This document shows positions 34,581-41,755 of a stretch of DNA of 64,000 nt, one piece after another. Numbering within the stretch: the stretch's first letter is position 1; every line of letters starts with the position of its first letter. The position numbers and the translations under genes were made by a program. Origin of the DNA: Sulfuricella denitrificans skB26 (lineage in GTDB: Bacteria; Pseudomonadota; Gammaproteobacteria; Burkholderiales; Sulfuricellaceae); contig NC_022357.1 of assembly GCF_000297055.2 (NCBI RefSeq), positions 1,995,501 through 2,059,500 on the forward strand, read 5' to 3'. The notes beneath the pieces are model-generated. The model was not told the origin of the DNA and searched no databases. It saw only the letters and a list, made by a program, of their open reading frames with translations.

Positions 34581-35291
34581 TTACTGCTGCAGCGTCGCCT
34601 CTTCGATGAGCACTTTATACGCATAGCCTGCACCGAAATCCTTGTCAGTACGAACGACGCCCTTCACCGTCACGACATCCCCGACCTTCGCCTGGCTCAT
34701 GGTTGTCACGAGTACGTCGTTCGAACCGGTCACAGCAGAACCCGAACCATCGCGCAGATGAATCCAGTTTTTCCCCATGATCTGCGAGTTGTACTTCACG
34801 ACCTTGCCGCGAACCAGAACAGGCTTGTCCTTCAGTTCGGCGCCTTTGGTCATGATTTCCGCAACGGTCCGAGCGTTCGCGCCGCTGGCCCTGGGGACAT
34901 GGACATCACCGACATCCACCGTCTTGGCGACGCCGGAGTGAGCCGTAGCCATATCATGGCCCGCAGCCTGCACGACCCCTCCCGCACCACTCAAGGTGCC
35001 GAAAACTATCGTCGGAAAAGTCTTCTTCAGCGACTTGCTCTCGAAGTTCTTCATGACCATCACGTTTTCGATCGTGACTTCGGTGCCTTTCTTAACTGGC
35101 GACTTGTTGACCGCAGCCCAGGTCTCGCCGTCCCTAGTCTTGAGGCGGAGGTAAGTATAGCTCTCGACATCCTTGACATCGAGAACCTCGCCCTTGACGA
35201 CAGTGGGCACAGGTGGGATGGCGTCAGGATTTTCACCTGCCAAAACGAATGGGGCAGCAACAATCATGCAGAACGCCAACAGGGCTTTCAT
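34581..35291 (-). CDS. Periplasmic protein with two OB-fold-like repeats
   Basis: A 236-residue exported protein with a signal peptide (MKALLAFCMIVAAPFVLA). Two repeated beta-rich modules are visible: VVKGEVLDVKDVESYTYLRL and, about 100 residues later, VLVRGKVVKYNSQIMGKNWI with HLRDGSG. Both resemble the NrfJ/OB-fold group found next to cytochromes. No haem motif or catalytic residues are apparent. It may bind a partner or small ligand in the periplasm; function not established. Confidence 0.7.
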   Translation of the reverse strand: MKALLAFCMIVAAPFVLAGENPDAIPPVPTVVKGEVLDVKDVESYTYLRLKTRDGETWAAVNKSPVKKGTEVTIENVMVMKNFESKSLKKTFPTIVFGTLSGAGGVVQAAGHDMATAHSGVAKTVDVGDVHVPRASGANARTVAEIMTKGAELKDKPVLVRGKVVKYNSQIMGKNWIHLRDGSGSAVTGSNDVLVTTMSQAKVGDVVTVKGVVRTDKDFGAGYAYKVLIEEATLQQ

Positions 35292-35365
35292 GGTCTGGAA
35301 TACTCCTTCGAAACAGGGCCTGTGAGTATAGCAGAAGGCCAGTCAGCGGCGCCGACTCAGGCTCT

Positions 35366-36691
35366 TCATCGCACCCTGTGGACGGTCTGCCCGAGCATTT
35401 CCGGCGTGATCAGCGTGATGCCGCGCTCGGTGACGTGGAAACACTGTTTGTCACGCTCCGGGACGATACCGGCCGAGAAACCGTCGGGAATCTTGCAGTG
35501 CTTGTCCACTACCACGCGCTTCAGTGTCACATGGCGACCGATCTCGACGTTGGGCAGGATGACCGAGTCCTGTATCAGGCTGTAGTCGCCCACGTACACT
35601 TTCAGGAACAACAGGGAGCGTTCGATGGTCGCGCCGCTGATGATGCAACCGCTGGAGATCAGCGAATCCATCGCATGGCCGCGCCTGCGGTCATTGTTGA
35701 AAATAAACTTCGCCGGCGGCAACTGCTTCTGATGGGTCCAGATCGGCCAGGCATCATCGTACAGATTAAGCTCGGGTGTCACCTGCACCAGATCCATGTT
35801 GGCTTCCCAGTAGGCGTCCACCGTACCGACATCGCGCCAGTACGGCACATCGCCCACCATGTTGACGCAGCTGTCCGCGAAGCGATGGGCAATAACACGG
35901 TTGCGCGTCACGAGGTAGGGAATGAGGTCCTTGCCGAAATCGTGGCCTGACTCCGGGTCGTCGTGATCGCGGATGAGTTGCTCGTAGAGGAAGCGCGCGC
36001 CGAATACGTAAATACCCATGCTCGCCAGTGCGCTATCCGGTCTGCCGGGCATCGCTGCCGGGTGTTCCGGCTTTTCGTGGAAGTAGGTTACCCGCCCTTC
36101 CTCGTCCACGCCTATGATACCGAACTCCCGCCCCTCAGCGCGCGGCACCTCGATGCAGGCGACGGTAACATCCGCCGCTTTCGCGACATGATCGGCAAGT
36201 ATGCGACTGTAATCCATCTTGTAGACATGGTCGCCGCAGAGGATCAGCACATATTCCGGCGCGCAACTGCGCAAAATGTCCAGATTCTGAAAGACGGCGT
36301 TTGCCGTGCCCTCATACCACCCCTCCTTGACGCGTTGCTGGGCCGGCAAAACATCGATGAACTCGTTGAACTGGTCATCGAGAAAGCTCCAGCCCCGCTG
36401 GATGTGGTGAATCAGGCTGTGCGCCATGTACTGGGTCGCCACCCCGATGCGCCGAATGCCGGAATTGATGCAGTTGCTGAGCGGAAAATCGATGATGCGC
36501 AGCTTGCCGCCGAATGGAACGGCCGGCTTGGCGCGCCAGTCGGTCATCTGCTGCAGCCGGCTGCCGCGTCCGCCGGCAAGCACCATGGCGTAAGTCTTCT
36601 TCGTCAGGGCGCCGATGAAGCGTGGCGCCAGCTCCGCCCTGTACGGACAGTAACTAGTATGAGCACAGGTTTCGTCGTCATGTTCTTTCAT
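35366..36691 (-). CDS. glgC: Glucose-1-phosphate adenylyltransferase
   Basis: Makes ADP-glucose from ATP and glucose-1-phosphate, the committed step of glycogen synthesis. The 441 residues include [24 protein letters not shown] (read as two motifs: the nucleotide loop and the activator region), [14 protein letters not shown] and the GREFGI substrate site, then a left-handed beta-helix tail with hexapeptide repeats. ATG 36691 follows GGAGG with 9-nt spacing; an in-frame GTG eight codons upstream is less well placed. It uses glucose-1-phosphate, which the phosphomutase at 8483 could supply. Confidence 0.95.
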   Translation of the reverse strand: MKEHDDETCAHTSYCPYRAELAPRFIGALTKKTYAMVLAGGRGSRLQQMTDWRAKPAVPFGGKLRIIDFPLSNCINSGIRRIGVATQYMAHSLIHHIQRGWSFLDDQFNEFIDVLPAQQRVKEGWYEGTANAVFQNLDILRSCAPEYVLILCGDHVYKMDYSRILADHVAKAADVTVACIEVPRAEGREFGIIGVDEEGRVTYFHEKPEHPAAMPGRPDSALASMGIYVFGARFLYEQLIRDHDDPESGHDFGKDLIPYLVTRNRVIAHRFADSCVNMVGDVPYWRDVGTVDAYWEANMDLVQVTPELNLYDDAWPIWTHQKQLPPAKFIFNNDRRRGHAMDSLISSGCIISGATIERSLLFLKVYVGDYSLIQDSVILPNVEIGRHVTLKRVVVDKHCKIPDGFSAGIVPERDKQCFHVTERGITLITPEMLGQTVHRVR

Positions 36692-36734
36692 CAGGCCGCA
36701 CCTCCAATTCTCCACGTGCCTCGGGATTTCGCCG

Positions 36735-36980
36735 TCATTTCACCAACGTCACGGAAATCTTTGCCAAATGGATAATTTTGGTCGCCCCCTGGCCGAGCAC
36801 CAGGTTCGCAACCATTCACATCCCACGCGTGCCCATGATGATCATGTCGCACTTTTCCCGCTCGGCGGATTGAACCAGGGTTTCCGCTACTTCTCCCTTC
36901 AACTTATTTTAAGCAAAACACGGGCTGCCTTGACCTCCTGCGTTACTGGCGTCCTCTCAATGCTTGCTCCGGCTATTTTT
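36735..36980 (-). pseudogene. Decayed universal stress protein (uspA) remnant
   Basis: Read on the minus strand, fragments of a UspA C-terminus appear in order: ERTPVTQEVKAARVLLK, then after a frame disruption EVAETLVQSAEREKCDMIIM, then GTRGM, an in-frame TGA, and MVANLVLGQGATKIIHLAK ending SVTLVK and a stop at 36735-36737. The ATP-binding motif GTRG-x9-G is recognisable across the TGA. At least one frameshift and one nonsense mutation are present and the N-terminal half is gone. It adjoins the intact universal stress gene. Confidence 0.8.
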
Positions 36981-37869
36981 ACAGACTGACCACCAGCACG
37001 TCGCAGCCGGCTTCGCTCAGCACATGCTTGGTGACGCTGCCAAACAGCATGTCTTCCCATTCCGACTGGCCATGCTTGCCCATGACGATCAGGTCGGGGG
37101 CGATGGTTTCCGCCTTTTCCCTGATCACGCCAGGTGCATTGCCGAACTCTACCGTGTGTGAGACCCGGTCATCATCAGATTCCAGTTCAAAAACAAATTG
37201 CCGCATGGCACTGTTCGCCTGTTCGCGTGCCAGGATACGGTAGGACCGGATGTTTTCGTCGCTCACGCCGGCAAAATGCAGATTGCCCTCGAACGGCACT
37301 TCGAACACATGCAGCAGGGTGATATCGGCTTGGGGGGCGATGCGCAAGGCCATCTGTACAGCGCGTCGGGAAGGTTCGGAAAAATCCACCGGCACCAGTA
37401 CGTTACGGTACGGGCCGCGCGGCTCGCGCCTGACGATCAGCACCGGGCAGGACAGCTTGCGTAGCGATCTCTCGGCGGTGGAGCCGAGAAACAGCTTGCG
37501 CACGAAGCTGCCGCCGTGAGCGCCCAGCACTACCAGGCCGGCGCCTATGGCTTCGGCGTGGCGCACGATCTCTTCATGGGCGTGGCCGATTTCGATGACA
37601 GGCATGACTGGAATATGATGCTTATCAGCAAGCTCGCAAGTCAGTTTTGTAAGTTGTTCCCTGGCTGTATCAATCAGCCGCCGCTCGGTTTGCTCGGGGG
37701 ACTGGGTGAGCAGATGGCGCAGCGATTCCAGCGCCAGGCTGCCGATGACATGCACCAGGTCCAACTCCGCGCCGCCCATCTCGCGCGCCAGCATCGCCGC
37801 ACGGACTTCGGCACGGCCAGCGTACCAGGACAGGTCGGTGCCCGCTGCGATCCGCTTTATTGTGGTCAT
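36979..37869 (-). CDS. Tandem-domain universal stress protein
   Basis: A 296-residue cytoplasmic protein with two UspA domains (about 1-145 and 150-296). Domain 1 has VVLGAHGGSFVRKLFLGSTA and domain 2 has VMGKHGQSEWEDMLFGSVTK, both variants of the G-x2-G-x9-G(S/T) nucleotide site. AAAGGAA precedes the ATG. A related two-domain protein is at 52259 and a single-domain one at 61940. The role is stress survival by family; the trigger is unknown. Confidence 0.9.
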   Translation of the reverse strand: MTTIKRIAAGTDLSWYAGRAEVRAAMLAREMGGAELDLVHVIGSLALESLRHLLTQSPEQTERRLIDTAREQLTKLTCELADKHHIPVMPVIEIGHAHEEIVRHAEAIGAGLVVLGAHGGSFVRKLFLGSTAERSLRKLSCPVLIVRREPRGPYRNVLVPVDFSEPSRRAVQMALRIAPQADITLLHVFEVPFEGNLHFAGVSDENIRSYRILAREQANSAMRQFVFELESDDDRVSHTVEFGNAPGVIREKAETIAPDLIVMGKHGQSEWEDMLFGSVTKHVLSEAGCDVLVVSL

Positions 37870-37972
37870 GATTCAGTTTCCTTTTTCAGGTTTTCCTTTT
37901 CAATGCTGCCAGCCGCAAAGTCCACCGCGTCATCGAACTGAAACCGCGCCGGCGTGGGCCAGACGACTGCCG

Positions 37973-38620
37973 TCACGCCCACAAACTCAGGGGCGGGTCG
38001 GCAATGACCGCGCGCAGGATATCGCCGCGCGAGAGGAAGCCCACCATCTCTCCCGCCTCGTTCACTACCGGCACGCCGGTAAAGCCGGTATCCAGCAGCA
38101 CGCGTGCCACGCGGCGGATATCGGCGATCGGGTCGGTACTCACCACGGGGCTGACCATCACTTCGGCCACGGTGCGGGCCAGAACATCGCGCACCGCGCC
38201 GTCTTCCACGTTGAGCACGGTGAGCAGGTCGCGCTCGGAGACGATGCCCACCAGGCGATACGCACTATCCAGCACCGGGGCCTGGCGAATTCGCCCTGTC
38301 ACAAGGGTGCGCCAGGCGTTCTCGATCCGCGACTCCGCCTGCACCGCCGTCACTTCCCGGCTCATGATCTGGTAGGCGTGATAAAGTGGCCCGCGTTCAG
38401 TCTCTTGATAGCTCATCCCCTGATAAGCACGGGCGGCAGATTCAAAATTTGCGCCGTTTTGATCCGAGTCCAGGCCGACCACCGGCATCTCCGCACCCAG
38501 TCTCTCATCCTCGCGATCAAGGCCGCGAGCATGCCGGGCGCGCATCACCCCCGGTACCTGAATCAACTGCTCCAGTGGTCCGTGGAAAATTGGGCCGGTG
38601 ACACCATAGATAGAGAACAA
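37973..38620 (-). CDS. CBS-domain-pair protein
   Basis: A 215-residue protein whose C-terminal half is a Bateman module of two CBS motifs (IMSREVTAVQAESRIENAW and VMVSPVVSTDPIADIRRVA), each ending in a VGIVSERDLL or VGFLSRGDIL segment. Such modules bind adenine nucleotides or related ligands and regulate partners. The N-terminal ~80 residues are not recognisable. The start is TTG 38620 with AAAGG about 9 nt upstream; a shorter ATG start would remove about 25 residues. It sits upstream of the universal stress gene. Confidence 0.82.
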   Translation of the reverse strand: MFSIYGVTGPIFHGPLEQLIQVPGVMRARHARGLDREDERLGAEMPVVGLDSDQNGANFESAARAYQGMSYQETERGPLYHAYQIMSREVTAVQAESRIENAWRTLVTGRIRQAPVLDSAYRLVGIVSERDLLTVLNVEDGAVRDVLARTVAEVMVSPVVSTDPIADIRRVARVLLDTGFTGVPVVNEAGEMVGFLSRGDILRAVIADPPLSLWA

Positions 38621-38795
38621 TTATCGCGACCTTTCATTTACATCCCGGCTAGGACATCAATTTTATTGGATGCTGTTCTCCAGGAAGGATGGCGCTGACG
38701 AACTACCCGATGAGCGCGGTTGTCTGGAGAAACAACAATAACCGGCGGTAATCCAGTTGCCACCGGCATTTTTTAAAAACCCCTGGCTTTGGGAC
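38621..38795. other. Intergenic region before the katA remnant
   Basis: No gene is visible. An imperfect hairpin (CCGGCGG at about 38742 with CCACCGG at about 38760) is followed by CATTTTTT and could end a plus-strand transcript, although no plus-strand gene precedes it. Confidence 0.3.
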
Positions 38796-39095
38796 TTACT
38801 TATTGATGCCCAGCGCCTTGGCTACGCCAGCACCGTAAGCGGAGTTGGCCTTGGTGCAGTTTTCGATATGACGGGTTGTATTGGGTGATGTCGTGCGTCA
38901 CCGTGAAACTGCCATAGGCAGCCGAGCCCTTGGCATGCATGCGTCGCTCGGAGATCACCTCGCGATCGAAGTGGCCCGCTTCTCCAAAAACCAGACATCC
39001 TGAAGCAGCATGGGCTCACGCGGGCCGGCAGTCATCACATTCTGGTTGTCGGGTACCGGCGCGCCGCCGGTGGTGGTGAGTTTTTTCTTGCTCAT
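38796..39095 (-). pseudogene. Internally deleted catalase (katA) remnant
   Basis: The first ~60 codons are recognisable Kat[34 protein letters not shown] and, after a one-base frameshift, [18 protein letters not shown] and [12 protein letters not shown]. The reading then jumps straight to the catalase C-terminus [18 protein letters not shown] and a stop. About 420 codons, including the haem site and catalytic Asn, are missing. The gene keeps an AAGGAG ribosome site and a TATAAT box upstream, so it was once a normal gene. Confidence 0.88.
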
Positions 39096-39288
39096 GGAGA
39101 TCTCCTTGGGCTATTGAACAATTCATGACTTTCATTATAGAGAGCGTGTAGTCAATACCACCAATTGATTAAACCAATCCCTTTGATTGCCAAAGATTAT
39201 CAATAAATGGCGAAAGCATGTTCAGTCACCCATTCCGGATTCCAGATACCCGCAAAAAAGTTGATTAAATTCCCTACCATAGCGCTTT
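39096..39288. promoter_or_regulatory. Old catalase promoter region
   Basis: On the minus strand, CTCTATAATG (near 39135-39145) is a good -10 sequence before the katA ribosome site. A TTGACT lies only 10 nt upstream of it, so no correct -35 is visible; a normal catalase promoter would often rely on OxyR. No gene lies in this stretch. Confidence 0.4.
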
Positions 39289-39693
39289 TCAGTTTCGGAT
39301 GACCGGGTTGTTATCGCTCATCCAGCGGTTGATGCCGTTACGCACGTTGTAAACCTGCGTATAGCCCATCTTCGCCAGTTCACGCGCCGCGGCGTCGGTG
39401 CGGTTGCCGCTGCGGCAGATCAGGACGACCGGCGCATTCTTGTCCACCTCGGCGCTGAAGCGCGGCAAAAATTCCGGGTTCGTCCGTCCGGCTGCGTCAA
39501 AGAAGGTCAGTTTGCGGCTGCCTTCCACCACGCCGGTCTGGCGCCATTCCTCCGGCAGGCGGATGTCGTACAGAGGCACGCCCTGCGCCAGCAGCTCTTT
39601 CAACTTGGCGTTATCGACGTTGGTGTAGGGCGGCTCTGCGCAAGCGCCGAGACTGAGTGCAAAAAGAACGACAGCGAAGAGGCGAGCGATCAT
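39289..39693 (-). CDS. Rhodanese-domain lipoprotein
   Basis: A 134-residue lipoprotein (LFALSLGAC lipobox) with a single rhodanese domain. The active-site loop is CRSGNR with the catalytic Cys. The chosen ATG 39693 follows AGGA with 8-nt spacing and gives the proper signal peptide; the frame is open for 18 codons upstream inside the terC end. It probably acts in the periplasm, perhaps in sulfur transfer. It is adjacent to terC on the same strand. Confidence 0.83.
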   Translation of the reverse strand: MIARLFAVVLFALSLGACAEPPYTNVDNAKLKELLAQGVPLYDIRLPEEWRQTGVVEGSRKLTFFDAAGRTNPEFLPRFSAEVDKNAPVVLICRSGNRTDAAARELAKMGYTQVYNVRNGINRWMSDNNPVIRN

Positions 39694-39718
39694 GGGATCA
39701 TTCCTTTCATAAAGGGAT

Positions 39719-40690
39719 TCAATGGGAGGGCTTGTTGCGCGTGGCAATCAAGCTGGCGACGACGCTCGCCCCGATCAGGACGGCGACGATGGCCAGCGAG
39801 GCTGCCACCGGCACGTGATACCAGGGTGCGATCAACATCTTGGCACCGATGAAGGTGAGCACCATGGCCAGGCCGTATTTCAGCAGATGGAAGCGGTCCG
39901 CCACGTCGGCGAGCAGGAAATACAGCGCCCGCAAGCCCATGATGGCGAAGATGTTGGAGGTAAAGACGATGAAGGGGTCAGTGGTGATGGCGAAGATGGC
40001 CGGGATGGAGTCCACTGCGAACACCACGTCGGAAGTCTCGATCAGGATCAACACCAGAAACAGCGGCGTGAAATAGCGCACGCCGTCCTTCATCACGGTG
40101 AATTCCTCGCCGTGATGGCTCTCGGAGATGCGCAGATGCCGGCGCGCGAATTTCAGCACCGGGTTCTTGTTCAGGTCAGGTTCCTTCTCCGCCATGACCA
40201 GCATGCGCATACCGGTCACCACCAGAAAGAAACCGAAGATATACAGCACCCAACTGAACTCCTGCACCAGCCAGGCCCCGGCCAGAATCATGACGGCGCG
40301 CAGGACGATCGCACCCAGCACGCCGTAGATAAGCACCCGACGCTGAAATTCAGCGGAGACGTGGAAGGACGAGAAAATCAGCAGGAAGATAAACACGTTG
40401 TCCACCGACAGCGACTTCTCGATCAGATAGCCGGTGAGGAATTCCAGCGCCTTGCGGTCGGCGATCTCCTGCCCGGCCGTGCCGTTCAGATACCACCACA
40501 GGCCGGCGTTGAATAACAGCGCGAGGCTGACCCAGACCAGCGACCAGGCGGTCGCCTCCCGGCCGCTGACCTTGTGCGCCTTCCTGCCGCCGAAGACGAA
40601 CAGGTCCAGCGCCAGCATGACCAGCACGAAAGCGATGAAGGCAGCCCACATCCAGGGTTCGCCAATGGAGACTGCGCTATTCGTATTCAT
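39719..40690 (-). CDS. TerC/Alx-family membrane protein
   Basis: A 323-residue protein with about nine helices. It has the TerC signature EFLTGYLIEKSLSVDNVFIF and ETSDVVFAVDSIPAIFAIT, with acidic residues in helices that fit divalent-metal (Mn2+) transport described for the Alx/TerC family. No Shine-Dalgarno is visible before the ATG. The upstream divergent region holds two palindromes. No yybP-ykoY-like structure was recognised. Tellurite resistance or metal export is a family inference. Confidence 0.88.
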   Translation of the reverse strand: MNTNSAVSIGEPWMWAAFIAFVLVMLALDLFVFGGRKAHKVSGREATAWSLVWVSLALLFNAGLWWYLNGTAGQEIADRKALEFLTGYLIEKSLSVDNVFIFLLIFSSFHVSAEFQRRVLIYGVLGAIVLRAVMILAGAWLVQEFSWVLYIFGFFLVVTGMRMLVMAEKEPDLNKNPVLKFARRHLRISESHHGEEFTVMKDGVRYFTPLFLVLILIETSDVVFAVDSIPAIFAITTDPFIVFTSNIFAIMGLRALYFLLADVADRFHLLKYGLAMVLTFIGAKMLIAPWYHVPVAASLAIVAVLIGASVVASLIATRNKPSH

Positions 40691-40749
40691 ATATACAGGA
40701 GAGTGGAATTAGACAGCGTCATGATACCGACCCTGTTTCATCAAGAAAA

Positions 40750-40786
40750 TTCGTATATTATTTACGAAGTGTTCGTTATTTACGAA
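40750..40786. promoter_or_regulatory. Two adjacent palindromic operator-like sites
   Basis: TTCGTATATTATTTACGAA (40750-40768) has arms TTCGTA and TACGAA; TTCGTTATTTACGAA (40772-40786) has arms TTCGT and ACGAA. They lie 60-96 nt before the terC start and 87-120 nt before the divergent membrane gene, so a dimeric regulator could control both. No regulator gene is adjacent. Confidence 0.6.
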
Positions 40787-40872
40787 GGAGTTATTGAGGC
40801 GCTCCCTGCACTGATGCCGACTTTTTCCACCGGATACGCCCCCCATGACCCACTCCGCTTCGCTACGCCGTG

Positions 40873-41667
40873 ATGACGGCTGATTCCCGCCGGATACGCC
40901 TGCTGCTGCTTGTCCTGCTCACCGGAGTGGTCGCGGCGATTATTGCGGCTCTCCCGTCTTTTCCGCAGCCAGCGGCCTATCACGACTTCGCTGACCAGCG
41001 CGCCTTCCTGGGCCTGCCCAACTTCCTTAATGTGGCTTCCAACGGCCTGTTCGTGCTGGTGAGTGCGGCCGGCCTACGCTGGCTTACCGCAGCGGGAGGC
41101 GATACGGCCTTCCGGGATCGCCGCGAACGCTGGATTTATCTGATATTTTTTCTCGGCTTGGCGCTGACCGGCATCGCTTCGGCCTGGTACCATCTGAACC
41201 CGGACAATGGGCGACTGCTGTGGGATCGACTGGCGATGACCGTTGCCCTGATGTCCTGGCTGGCGGCAATTATCGCCGAGCGCATCAGCGTCGCAGCGGG
41301 GCTGGCGCTGTTACCGGTGCTGCTGGCCGCGGGCGCGGCCTCCGTGCTCTACTGGGGCGCCACCGAGGCATTGGGGGCAGGAGATCTACGTCCTTATGGC
41401 ATGGTGCATTTCTATCCGGCGCTGCTGATTCCGCTGCTTATCCTGCTGTTTCCGCCCCGCTACACTCGCGGCGGCGATGTGCTGATAGTGCTCGGGTGGT
41501 ATGCCGCGGCGCTCGGCGCCGAACTCCTCGACCGGCAGATTTTCGCCCTCGGCGGAATCGTCGGCGGCCATACCGTCAAGCACGTCTTTGCTGCCCTGGC
41601 CGCCTGCTGGGTGCTGCGCATGCTCAGGCTGCGGCGGCCCTGTGGGCCAAACCCGACAAGCCCTTAG
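40873..41667 (+). CDS. Ceramidase-like (CREST superfamily) membrane protein
   Basis: A roughly 264-residue protein with seven or so helices. Conserved His and Asp of the alkaline ceramidase/CREST group are present: SAWYHLNPDN, RLLWDRLAMT and GGHTVKHVFAAL. Bacterial members are mostly uncharacterised membrane hydrolases. GTG 40870 directly precedes ATG 40873; either could be the start. It is the first plus-strand gene before the mrp operon, 88 nt away, and may be cotranscribed. Confidence 0.75.
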   Translation: MTADSRRIRLLLLVLLTGVVAAIIAALPSFPQPAAYHDFADQRAFLGLPNFLNVASNGLFVLVSAAGLRWLTAAGGDTAFRDRRERWIYLIFFLGLALTGIASAWYHLNPDNGRLLWDRLAMTVALMSWLAAIIAERISVAAGLALLPVLLAAGAASVLYWGATEALGAGDLRPYGMVHFYPALLIPLLILLFPPRYTRGGDVLIVLGWYAAALGAELLDRQIFALGGIVGGHTVKHVFAALAACWVLRMLRLRRPCGPNPTSP

Positions 41668-41755
41668 ACCTGGATTATCTGGTTCCAAATCCTGTTTTTG
41701 CCTTTCTGCTTCGATGTTACCATAGCCATCACACACCCGTTTTCCACGTCCCCCC

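Noticed and set aside
39128-39150. Full sigma-70 promoter for katA
   Set aside because: TATAAT is good, but TTGACT is only 10 nt upstream, too close for a -35 element.
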